Positions 7,631-13,521 of a stretch of DNA of 14,506 nucleotides are shown piece by piece. A program made the position numbers and the translations under genes. Each line of letters begins with the position of its first letter. Position 1 is the first letter of the stretch. Below the pieces are notes generated by a model. It was not told where the DNA came from, did no database searches, and worked only from the letters and a program-made list of their open reading frames with translations. The stretch comes from Bacillota bacterium. GTDB lineage: Bacteria > Bacillota > UBA4882 > JAAYXC01. The DNA lies in contig JAAYXC010000234.1 of NCBI GenBank assembly GCA_012516115.1, positions 1 to 14,506 of the forward strand, read 5' to 3'.

Positions 7631-8788
7631 TCACTTCCTCCCAGCGTATTCCTTGATCAGCTCGAGGGCGATGACGTTCCGCTGGATCTGGTTCGTCCCT
7701 TCGTAGATCTGGGTGATCTTCGCGTCGCGCATCATCTTCTCCACCGGATAATCGCGCATGTAACCGTAACCGCCGAGGATCTGGACGGCGTCGATGGTGA
7801 CCTTCATCGCCATATCCGAGGCGAAGAGCTTGGCCATGGCCGCCTCTTTGCTGAACTCCTTGACCCCGGCATCGATCATGCGCGCGGTGGCGTAGACCAG
7901 GGCCCGTGCCGCCTCGAGCTGGGTCGCCATATCCGCCAACATGTGCTGGATGGCCTGGAAGGACGAGATCGGCACGCCGAACTGGTGGCGTTCCCGGGCG
8001 TACTTCACCGCCACATCGAGCGCTCCCTGGGCGATACCGATGGCCTGGGCCCCGATGCCGGGTCGCGTCCGGTCGAGGGTCTTCATGGCCACGATGAAAC
8101 CCATGCCCTCGCGGCCGAGGACGTTTTCCTTGGGGATCCGGCAATCGGTAAAGATGAGCTCCCTCGTGGCCGAGGCCCGGATCCCCATCTTCTTCTCTTT
8201 CTTACCGAAGCTGAAGCCGGGGGTACCCTTCTCGACGATGAAGGCCGTGGCCCCACGGGGGCCCTTGCTCCGGTCGGTCATGGCGATGACCGGGTAGATC
8301 TCCGCCTCGCCACCGTTGGTGATCCATTGTTTGGTCCCGTTTAGGATGTAATAATCGCCATCCCGGACGGCCGTGGTTTCGATGGCGCCCGCATCGCTCC
8401 CGGCGTTGGCCTCGGTAAGGGCGAAAGCCGCGAGTCTTTTCCCGGCCGCGATATCCGGTAGATAACGTTTCTTTTGCTCCTCGGTCCCGAACATCAGGAT
8501 GGGAAACGCCCCGAGCCCGGTAGCGGCATAACTCACCGCCACGCCACTGCAGGCACGGCTCAACTCCTCTACGACCAGGACCTGTTCGAAGACCCCTCCG
8601 CCGAGACCGCCGTATTCCTGGGGAATATAGACCCCACAGAGATCGGCCTCGGCCAGGACCTTCATGATCTCCCAAGGGAACTCTTCCTTCTCGTCGAGCT
8701 CGGCGGCCACGGGCTTGATCCGTTCGTCCGCGATGCGGGCCGCCAGTTCTTTGATCATCTTCTGTTCTTCCGTCAGGAAGTACTCCAC
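7631..8788 (-). CDS. Acyl-CoA dehydrogenase (butyryl-CoA dehydrogenase/CarC type)
   Basis: A 385-residue FAD enzyme that oxidises an acyl-CoA, or reduces an enoyl-CoA, with the adjacent Etf as electron partner. Visible motifs: FALTEANAGSDAGA (family signature 1), KQWITNGG, the C-terminal signature QILGGYGYMRDYPVEKMMRDAKI, and IYEGTNQIQR with the likely catalytic base Glu363. This is the Bcd/CarC arrangement of the short-chain group. The start is GTG 8788, giving the expected MEYFLTEEQKMI N-terminus. The gene has its own promoter about 100 bases upstream and is first in the operon. Substrate cannot be read from sequence: butyryl/crotonyl-CoA, caffeyl-CoA-like aryl acrylyl-CoAs or branched acyl-CoAs are all possible. 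No thiolase, hydratase or CoA-transferase gene is nearby. Confidence 0.93.
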   Translation of the reverse strand: MEYFLTEEQKMIKELAARIADERIKPVAAELDEKEEFPWEIMKVLAEADLCGVYIPQEYGGLGGGVFEQVLVVEELSRACSGVAVSYAATGLGAFPILMFGTEEQKKRYLPDIAAGKRLAAFALTEANAGSDAGAIETTAVRDGDYYILNGTKQWITNGGEAEIYPVIAMTDRSKGPRGATAFIVEKGTPGFSFGKKEKKMGIRASATRELIFTDCRIPKENVLGREGMGFIVAMKTLDRTRPGIGAQAIGIAQGALDVAVKYARERHQFGVPISSFQAIQHMLADMATQLEAARALVYATARMIDAGVKEFSKEAAMAKLFASDMAMKVTIDAVQILGGYGYMRDYPVEKMMRDAKITQIYEGTNQIQRNVIALELIKEYAGRK

Positions 8789-8819
8789 CGTCCCACCGTC
8801 CTCTCGTCCGTCGCCGGAG

Positions 8820-8888
8820 AAAAAAGGCCGTAAAAAAGACTATTCAGCGAAAAAACGGCCGTAACCGGCGCAAAATCAGGAATAGTCT
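8820..8888 (-). promoter_or_regulatory. Repeat-bearing leader/operator region of the acyl-CoA dehydrogenase operon
   Basis: A perfect 9-bp inverted repeat, AGACTATTC at 8837-8845 and GAATAGTCT at 8880-8888, has centres 43 bp apart; its upstream half overlaps the -10 box. A direct repeat of A6-(C)GGCCGTAA lies at 8820-8833 and 8850-8864, with its GGCC cores 31 bp apart. On the transcript each copy is a GGCC core followed by a U6 run, and GCCG-GTTA-CGGC forms a short hairpin just before the first run. The spacings are near whole helical turns, as for protein sites on one DNA face. An attenuator reading is also possible. No known riboswitch is recognised. Confidence 0.5.
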
Positions 8889-8913
8889 AGCATAGGCTCA
8901 AACTCCTTGTCAA
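8884..8913 (-). promoter_or_regulatory. Promoter of the acyl-CoA dehydrogenase-etfB-etfA operon
   Basis: On the minus strand a perfect -35 TTGACA (8908-8913) is followed by an 18-bp spacer and -10 TAGACT (8884-8889), preceded by TGC as an extended -10. Transcription would start near 8877, leaving a leader of about 90 bases. The -35 box lies five bases after the stop codon of the LacI-family gene, so the operon can be transcribed apart from it. Confidence 0.7.
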
Positions 8914-8918
8914 GCCGA

Positions 8919-9935
8919 CTACTCCCTTACCCGATGACACGATTCCCTGATGATGAGGGTGGTCGGGAGAACGACCTTACGGGGATTCCGGTCCCCGGCC
9001 AGGACTTCCAGAAGTCTCTTCACGGCCAGAGCACCTTTATCGTAACCGGACTGGCGGATGGTGGTAAGCGGCGGCACGGTGTAACGGGCGATGAAGAGGT
9101 CATCGAAACCCAGGACGGAGATATCCTCGCCGGGTTGCCGACCCATGCTCCGCAAAGCTTCCATGACCCCGACGGCCACCAGATCGTTGAAGGCGAAAAA
9201 GGCCGTCGTCTCCGGTCGCCGGGCGAGAATCTCCTTCGCCCGGCGTTCCCCCGTAGCCGGTAAGGGGAGGTCGTCCAGCACCACGAGGGCTTCATCGAAG
9301 GGAATCCCGTGCCGACCCAGTGCCTGCCGGTATCCTTCGTAGCGATCGCGGCCGGAAGCAACGGTAATCGGGCCTCCGATGAACGCGATCCGGCGATGGC
9401 CCAGCGAGATGAGGTATTCCGTGGCTTCCCGCGCGGCCGCCAGATCGTCCACCTCGATCTGGTTTAACTCCGCCCCATCTTTGAAACGACCGATGAGCAC
9501 AAAGGGATGGCCCTCCTCGATAAGCCGCAGAATACCCATATCGTCCTCACGGGTACTCGCCAGGATCAGGCCGTCCACCCGTTGCTCTTCGTAAAGATAA
9601 TCGTAGAAGTCCTTCTCCGCCGTAACGAGGAGAAGGTTCATCTTCGCCTCCATGGCCGCATCCGCGGCCCCCCGCATGATATCGAGGTAGAAGGGGTTGC
9701 TGAACACATACTCGTTCGGCCGCGGGATGAGAAGACCGACGGCCCCCGCCCGACCATGGAAGAAGCTGCGCGCCTTGGCGCTGGGCTTAAACCCGGTCTC
9801 TTCGATCAATCGACGGATGCGGGCCCTCGTCTCGGCCGAGACCCCCGGGTTGTTGTTGAGCACCCTGGAGATGGTCGATGAAGCCACCCCGGCCATGGTG
9901 GCCAGATCTTTAATCGTCAGTCGTTTCTTGGCCAT
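8919..9935 (-). CDS. LacI-family transcriptional regulator
   Basis: A DNA-binding repressor of 338 residues from ATG 9935. The N-terminus has the LacI helix-turn-helix and hinge: LTIKDLATMAGVASSTISRVL, then NNNPGVSAETRARI and ETGFKPSAKARS. The rest is a periplasmic-binding-protein-like sensor domain (VGLLIPRPNEYVFSNPFYLDIMRGA, VDGLILAST, HRRIAFIGGP, TAFFAFNDLVAVGVMEAL, ISVLGFDDLFIARYTVPPLTTIRQ). A TTG at 9956 would add seven residues, but ATG 9935 has GAGG eight bases upstream, fits the family N-terminus better, and the TTG sits inside the operator. It has its own promoter and likely represses itself. The effector is usually a sugar or nucleoside. Targets could include the acyl-CoA dehydrogenase operon or distant sugar genes; no LacI-type site is visible before that operon. 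Confidence 0.93.
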   Translation of the reverse strand: MAKKRLTIKDLATMAGVASSTISRVLNNNPGVSAETRARIRRLIEETGFKPSAKARSFFHGRAGAVGLLIPRPNEYVFSNPFYLDIMRGAADAAMEAKMNLLLVTAEKDFYDYLYEEQRVDGLILASTREDDMGILRLIEEGHPFVLIGRFKDGAELNQIEVDDLAAAREATEYLISLGHRRIAFIGGPITVASGRDRYEGYRQALGRHGIPFDEALVVLDDLPLPATGERRAKEILARRPETTAFFAFNDLVAVGVMEALRSMGRQPGEDISVLGFDDLFIARYTVPPLTTIRQSGYDKGALAVKRLLEVLAGDRNPRKVVLPTTLIIRESCHRVRE

Positions 9936-9952
9936 CCTTTTATCCTCTTCAC

Positions 9953-9964
9953 GCAACCGATTGC
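9953..9964. promoter_or_regulatory. LacI-family operator GCAACCGATTGC
   Basis: This site fits the general LacI/GalR operator form GCAAnCGnTTGC with a central CG and perfect outer half-sites. It lies between the predicted transcription start of the regulator gene (near 9973) and its ATG at 9935, where bound protein would block transcription. This is the pattern of autorepression. Confidence 0.7.
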
Positions 9965-9979
9965 AATCTCCATATCCTT

Positions 9980-10008
9980 ATTATGCCGAAAGATAGGCCC
10001 TAGATCAA
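9980..10008 (-). promoter_or_regulatory. Promoter of the LacI-family regulator gene
   Basis: On the minus strand, -35 TTGATC (10003-10008), a 17-bp spacer and -10 CATAAT (9980-9985) give good sigma-70-type spacing. The start would fall near 9973, about 38 bases before the ATG, with the operator in between. Confidence 0.65.
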
Positions 10009-10016
10009 GGGGCTAT

Positions 10017-10040
10017 TTCGTTTACCGCGACCAAAACGAA
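10017..10040. repeat. 7-bp inverted repeat upstream of the regulator promoter
   Basis: TTCGTTT at 10017-10023 and AAACGAA at 10034-10040 are perfect complements with a 10-nt spacer. The pair lies nine bases upstream of the -35 box of the LacI-family gene. The arms are too AT-rich for a terminator. It could be a binding site for another regulator or an upstream activator site, or chance. Confidence 0.35.
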
Positions 10041-10053
10041 CGTCCCGGAGCAC

Positions 10054-10078
10054 ATTCCCCGTGGGTACCCGGTGGAAT
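10054..10078 (-). terminator. Weak hairpin after hldA, possible operon end
   Basis: Directly after the hldA stop codon, ATTCC-a-CC pairs with GGGGAAT (seven pairs, one bulged A) around a loop containing GGGTACCC. No real U-tract follows, so termination would be weak or need Rho. This and the next 100 bases are the only place where the LPS operon could end before the regulator gene. Confidence 0.3.
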
Positions 10079-11086
10079 TCACGCCTTGCCGAACCGCCCG
10101 ATGGCCGTCTTCAATTCTTCCAGGCTCACGGTGGCCGTCCCCATTTTACGCACCGCCACGCCGGCCGCATAGTTGGCCAGTCGGGCGGCGGAGAGAAGAT
10201 CGATCCCGGCCGCCAGACCGAGGGTCACGGCGGCCACCACCGTATCACCGGCCCCGCTTACATCGAAGACCTCAAGGCGGTTGGCGGCCGGGATATGGGT
10301 CACCCGGCCGGAAGGTTCGAAGAGACTCATCCCGTCCGGACCGCGGGTAATAAGAAGGCCCTGGGGCCGGAGCCTTTCCATCAGTACACGGCCGGCCCGC
10401 ACGATGGCCTCTTCATCGGGGAGTTTTTCTCCCACCGCTTCTTCGGCCTCGGCCACGTTGGGAGTAAGGAGGGTGACGCCGGCAAAGGCCAACAACCGGT
10501 ACCGGGAGTCCACGACCACCGGCAGGCCGAGCGGCGCCGCCAGCTCCATGGCCCGTTGAAAGAGTTCCCAGGGGAGGATACCCAGGCCGTAATCGGAGAG
10601 GACCACCGCCTCCACCGTGGGCAGGAGGGATTCCAGGGCCCGGTGGAGAAAGGCCAGGGTCTCTGCGGAAGGAGGATAAGGACGGACGCGGTCGACCCGG
10701 AGCATCTGTTGTTTGACCGTATGTTCGCCGGTAGCCAGGATCCGCGTCTTGGTGCAACTGGGCCGTCCTTTCTCGGCCACCAGGCCGGCGACCTCGATCC
10801 CCCGGCTTTCGGCCAGGGCCCGGGTGGCAAGGCCGGGTTCATCGTCGCCGACGAGACCCACCAGGACCGCCTGTCCTCCCAGGCTTTGTAAATTGGCCGC
10901 GGCATTACCCGCGCCGCCGAGGATAATGGTTTCGCCCAGATGTTCCAGAACGAAGACCGGGGCCTCCCGGGAAATGCGGCTTATTTTACCTTCCAGATAA
11001 ACATCGGTGATCACATCGCCCAGGACCAAGATGCGACGCCCTTTGAACCTTTCCGCCAGGGCCGCCAGCGCCTCGTCGCATGCCAT
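10079..11086 (-). CDS. hldA: D-glycero-beta-D-manno-heptose-7-phosphate kinase (kinase-only HldE/RfaE domain I)
   Basis: A 335-residue PfkB/ribokinase-fold kinase that phosphorylates heptose 7-phosphate at C1, giving the 1,7-bisphosphate for GmhB. Visible are RISREAPV (37-44), GGAGNAAANLQSLGG (57-71), LSDYGLG, TPNVAEAEEAVG and the catalytic DVSGAGDT (275-282, base Asp281). In Escherichia coli HldE this domain is fused to a C-terminal adenylyltransferase; here the protein ends after the kinase, as in split HldA/HldC systems. ATG 11086 has AAGGAGG about eight bases upstream, and gmhB ends 30 bases upstream, so it is last in the LPS operon. The adenylyltransferase HldC must lie elsewhere. The ADP-heptose order kinase-phosphatase is known; the anomer is assumed from the Gram-negative pathway. 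Confidence 0.9.
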   Translation of the reverse strand: MACDEALAALAERFKGRRILVLGDVITDVYLEGKISRISREAPVFVLEHLGETIILGGAGNAAANLQSLGGQAVLVGLVGDDEPGLATRALAESRGIEVAGLVAEKGRPSCTKTRILATGEHTVKQQMLRVDRVRPYPPSAETLAFLHRALESLLPTVEAVVLSDYGLGILPWELFQRAMELAAPLGLPVVVDSRYRLLAFAGVTLLTPNVAEAEEAVGEKLPDEEAIVRAGRVLMERLRPQGLLITRGPDGMSLFEPSGRVTHIPAANRLEVFDVSGAGDTVVAAVTLGLAAGIDLLSAARLANYAAGVAVRKMGTATVSLEELKTAIGRFGKA

Positions 11087-11116
11087 TCTTTTCCCTCCTT
11101 GTGTTTGGGATAGTCC

Positions 11117-11740
11117 TCAACCGGCTTCGGCGGCCAGCCGGGTGAGGATCCAGTCCACCGCCTCGGTGAGATCGGCGGCCACCAGGTCCGGGACCAGCTC
11201 CCCCCAGAGAGAGCGATCGGCCCAGAGACTACGGCCGTAACCCGTCAAAACCAGGATGCTTCGGCACCCGGCCCGTCGCGCCACCTCCACATCGGAGACT
11301 TTGTCCCCCACCATGAAGGAGCGGACGAGATCGAGGTTATGCTCCGCCGCCGCCCGCAGCAACATCCCCGGCCGCGGTTTCCGGCACTCGCAGTCCACCG
11401 CGTAGGCCGGAACGATCCCCTCCGGCAGGTGGGGACAGTAATACACGGCGTCAAGATAAGCCCCTTCCTCTGCCAGTTGCCGGTGCATCTCGTCGAGCAC
11501 CGCCAAAACGGTCTCCTCACCGTAGAAACCCCGCGCCGGGCCGCTCTGGTTGGTGACCAGGCTGACCGGGATCTTCCGCTTGGTCAAGCGCGTGATGGCC
11601 GCCGCCGCGCCCGGCAGGAGCCGGTACTGCGCCGGGTCGTGGATATACCCGATCTCTTCGCTGATGGTTCCGTCCCGGTCTAGAAAGACGGCCGGTCTTC
11701 CTGGGGTCTGGTCCGCCAGCGATCGTAGATCCAAAGCCAT
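11117..11740 (-). CDS. gmhB: D-glycero-beta-D-manno-heptose-1,7-bisphosphate 7-phosphatase
   Basis: A HAD-superfamily phosphatase of 207 residues that removes the 7-phosphate of heptose 1,7-bisphosphate. It has the HAD nucleophile motif FLDRDGT (Asp21, Asp23), VTNQSG (62-67), the GmhB zinc site Cys102-His104-Cys117-Cys119 (CPH...CECRKP) with Lys121, and GDKVSD (145-150). Its 5' end overlaps the upstream acyltransferase gene by 61 bases. ATG 11740 sits one base after a GGAGG, too close for good initiation; TTG at 11732-11734 has the same GGAGG at seven bases and may be the true start. The HAD core begins at residue 16, so either works. It stands beside hldA, the preceding pathway step. Confidence 0.92.
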   Translation of the reverse strand: MALDLRSLADQTPGRPAVFLDRDGTISEEIGYIHDPAQYRLLPGAAAAITRLTKRKIPVSLVTNQSGPARGFYGEETVLAVLDEMHRQLAEEGAYLDAVYYCPHLPEGIVPAYAVDCECRKPRPGMLLRAAAEHNLDLVRSFMVGDKVSDVEVARRAGCRSILVLTGYGRSLWADRSLWGELVPDLVAADLTEAVDWILTRLAAEAG

Positions 11741-12588
11741 TCCTCCGGATGTTCCTTGATTTCCGCTTCCAGGATCGAATTGAGCCGGGCAAGATTGACC
11801 CGGAGATCTTCTTCTTCCTTACCCGTGTGCGCCAGGGGGACGGGAGGACCGAGACGGATCTCGTGATACCCAGGCCGCCGCCGCCGGAAGAAACAGGGCA
11901 CGATGGGCGCGCCGCTCAAGGAGGCCGCCACCACAATGCCGCGGGGGGTCAAGGCCGGCCGGCCGAAGAAAGGGACGAAGATCCCCTTTTTTTCCGCCTC
12001 CTGATCCGGCATAATGGAAACGCACCCGCCCTCCCGCAAAGCCCGGAGGACTTCGCGAAGGGAGAAGCCCCGACTGATGGGCCGCAACCCCATGGCCCTT
12101 CGTTCGCGGTCGATGAAGGCGTAGACCCGTTCGTTGGCCTGGGCCTGGACGATGGGATAGACCAGGTACCCGGCGAGGCTGAGGGCTTGTCCGCAGAGTG
12201 CCCAGTTCCCCAGGTGGGCGGTGAAGAGCACCACCCCGCGGCCGGCGGCCAGGGCGGCCCGGAGATGTTCTTCTCCCACCAGACGAACCCTCTTCTTGAT
12301 GAGATCGGGCCTTCCCCCCAGGCGGAGGAGTTCGGCCCCGGAGAGGCCCAGGGAGATAAAGCAACGTCTGGCCAGTCGCCGGGCCGCGTCCTCGTCCAGT
12401 CCCAGGGCGGCCCGGAGGTTGGTCACCGCCCCCCGCCGCGCCTGGGCGACGACCAGATAGCCAAAGAGCCCCAGTCCCCGGCCCAGCGCATAGCCCCCCC
12501 TTTCCGGCAAGACCCGCGTCAGGGTCCGGAAGAGGATGAAGATGAAAAAGGTCAGTTTATGGATGAGCCGGGACCGCCACCTCTTCAT
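11680..12588 (-). CDS. LpxL/HtrB-family lipid A acyltransferase paralogue lacking the motif glutamate
   Basis: A 302-residue inner-membrane protein of the late acyltransferase family that adds secondary acyl chains to lipid A. A hydrophobic N-terminal anchor is seen at 12-25 (LTFFIFILF). The rest follows its upstream neighbour closely (GRGVVLFTxHxGNW, GYxVxPIVQxQAN, LRPISRGFSLRE, GGCVSIMPDQ, PFFGRP, TPRGIVV, EEWLWIYDRWRTRP). The catalytic HX4(D/E) motif reads HLGNWA: His125 is kept, but the acid is Ala130 (codon GCA). That acid is part of the proposed catalytic dyad, so activity is doubtful; a regulatory role, altered chemistry or decay are possible. The gene overlaps its upstream paralogue by ATGA, so the pair is a translationally coupled tandem duplication. 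Frame and length are intact. Confidence 0.85.
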   Translation of the reverse strand: MKRWRSRLIHKLTFFIFILFRTLTRVLPERGGYALGRGLGLFGYLVVAQARRGAVTNLRAALGLDEDAARRLARRCFISLGLSGAELLRLGGRPDLIKKRVRLVGEEHLRAALAAGRGVVLFTAHLGNWALCGQALSLAGYLVYPIVQAQANERVYAFIDRERRAMGLRPISRGFSLREVLRALREGGCVSIMPDQEAEKKGIFVPFFGRPALTPRGIVVAASLSGAPIVPCFFRRRRPGYHEIRLGPPVPLAHTGKEEEDLRVNLARLNSILEAEIKEHPEEWLWIYDRWRTRPQEDRPSF

Positions 12589-13502
12589 GCCGTCCCTCGC
12601 CCTTCATGATGGGGTCGCGTGCGCCATCGTTTATGCATCCACAACCATTCTTCCGGTCGTTCCTTGATGACCTCCTCGAGAAAGGCGTTCATCCGGGCCA
12701 GATTGACCCGCACGTCCTCGTCACGATTGGCGGTCCATTTCAAGGCCAGAGGAGGATAAAACCGCAGCACGTGATATCCCGGTCGTTGCCGGTGAATGAA
12801 CATCGGCACCACCGGCGCGCCGCTCAACCTGGCCACCACCACGATTCCCCGCGGGGTCGAAGCCGGTCGGCCGAAGAAGGGGACGAAGATCCCGCTCCCA
12901 CCGGCGTCCTGGTCCGGCATGATGGAGACACATCCTCCTTCCCGGAGCGCCTTTAGCATCTCCCGCAGGGAGAAGCCCCGGGTGATGGGCCGCAGACCGG
13001 CCTCACGCCGCAACCGGTCGATGACGGCGTAAAAGCGGTCGTTGGCCTGTTCCTGTACGATGGGGTGGACCCGGTAGCCGGCTACGCCCAGGGCCTGGCC
13101 GCAGATCTCCCAATTGCCCACATGGCCGGTAAAGAGCACCACCCCACGACCGGCGGCCAGGGCCTCGCGGAGATTCTCCTCCCCGACGAACGTTACCCTC
13201 GCCCGAACCAGGTCCGGCCGTCCGGCCAAACGGAGGAATTCCGCCCCCAACAACCCGAGGGAGGCGAAAGACTCCCTGGCCAGACGGGCGGCGGCTTCCT
13301 CCTCCAGGCCCAGGGCCAGACGGATGTTCTCCTCCGCCACCCGGCGCCGACCGGGGAGGACCATATACGCCAGGAAGCCCAAACCCCGCCCCACCGCATA
13401 GGCGAACCTCTCCGGCAACAGCCGGACCAGGGCGCCAAAGACGAGAAAACCAAGGTAAAGAAGGTCGTTCTTCAGCCTCTCGGCGAATCGCTGTCGCCGC
13501 AA
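12585..13502 (-). CDS. lpxL: Lipid A biosynthesis (late) acyltransferase, LpxL/HtrB family
   Basis: A 305-residue inner-membrane enzyme predicted to transfer an acyl chain from acyl-ACP to Kdo-lipid A or a lipid A precursor. It has a hydrophobic N-terminal helix (LLYLGFLVFGALV, 14-26) and the intact catalytic motif HVGNWE (His127, Glu132). Further family blocks are GGCVSIMPDQDAG, VPFFGRPASTPRGIVV, SGAPVVPMF and EEWLWMHKRWRTRP. The start is TTG 13502, with GGAGGT seven bases upstream and the kdsD stop 19 bases before. It sits directly after Kdo genes, matching the Kdo dependence of LpxL in known pathways. LpxL, LpxM and LpxP cannot be told apart here, so the symbol stands for the family. Confidence 0.87.
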   Translation of the reverse strand: MRRQRFAERLKNDLLYLGFLVFGALVRLLPERFAYAVGRGLGFLAYMVLPGRRRVAEENIRLALGLEEEAAARLARESFASLGLLGAEFLRLAGRPDLVRARVTFVGEENLREALAAGRGVVLFTGHVGNWEICGQALGVAGYRVHPIVQEQANDRFYAVIDRLRREAGLRPITRGFSLREMLKALREGGCVSIMPDQDAGGSGIFVPFFGRPASTPRGIVVVARLSGAPVVPMFIHRQRPGYHVLRFYPPLALKWTANRDEDVRVNLARMNAFLEEVIKERPEEWLWMHKRWRTRPHHEGRGTA

Positions 13503-13521
13503 CCCTTCTACCTCCGGTCCA

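Noticed and set aside
7205..8344. A 379-codon open frame on the plus strand opposite the etfB and acyl-CoA dehydrogenase genes
   Set aside because: It mirrors two strongly conserved genes, is rich in Asp, Gly, His and Arg as expected for an antisense frame of GC-rich code, and shows no family motif.
8820..8888. Known riboswitch or T-box in the acyl-CoA dehydrogenase leader
   Set aside because: The leader is only about 90 bases and shows no conserved T-box, S-box, FMN or other riboswitch core that I can recognise.
9936..9956. TTG 9956 as the start of the LacI-family gene
   Set aside because: It lies within the operator, has a poorer ribosome site, and adds residues not typical of the family before the helix-turn-helix.
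11749..12609. A 286-codon plus-strand open frame opposite the second lpxL-like gene
   Set aside because: Low-complexity Pro/Gly/Glu/Arg composition and full overlap with a conserved gene; it is an antisense shadow.
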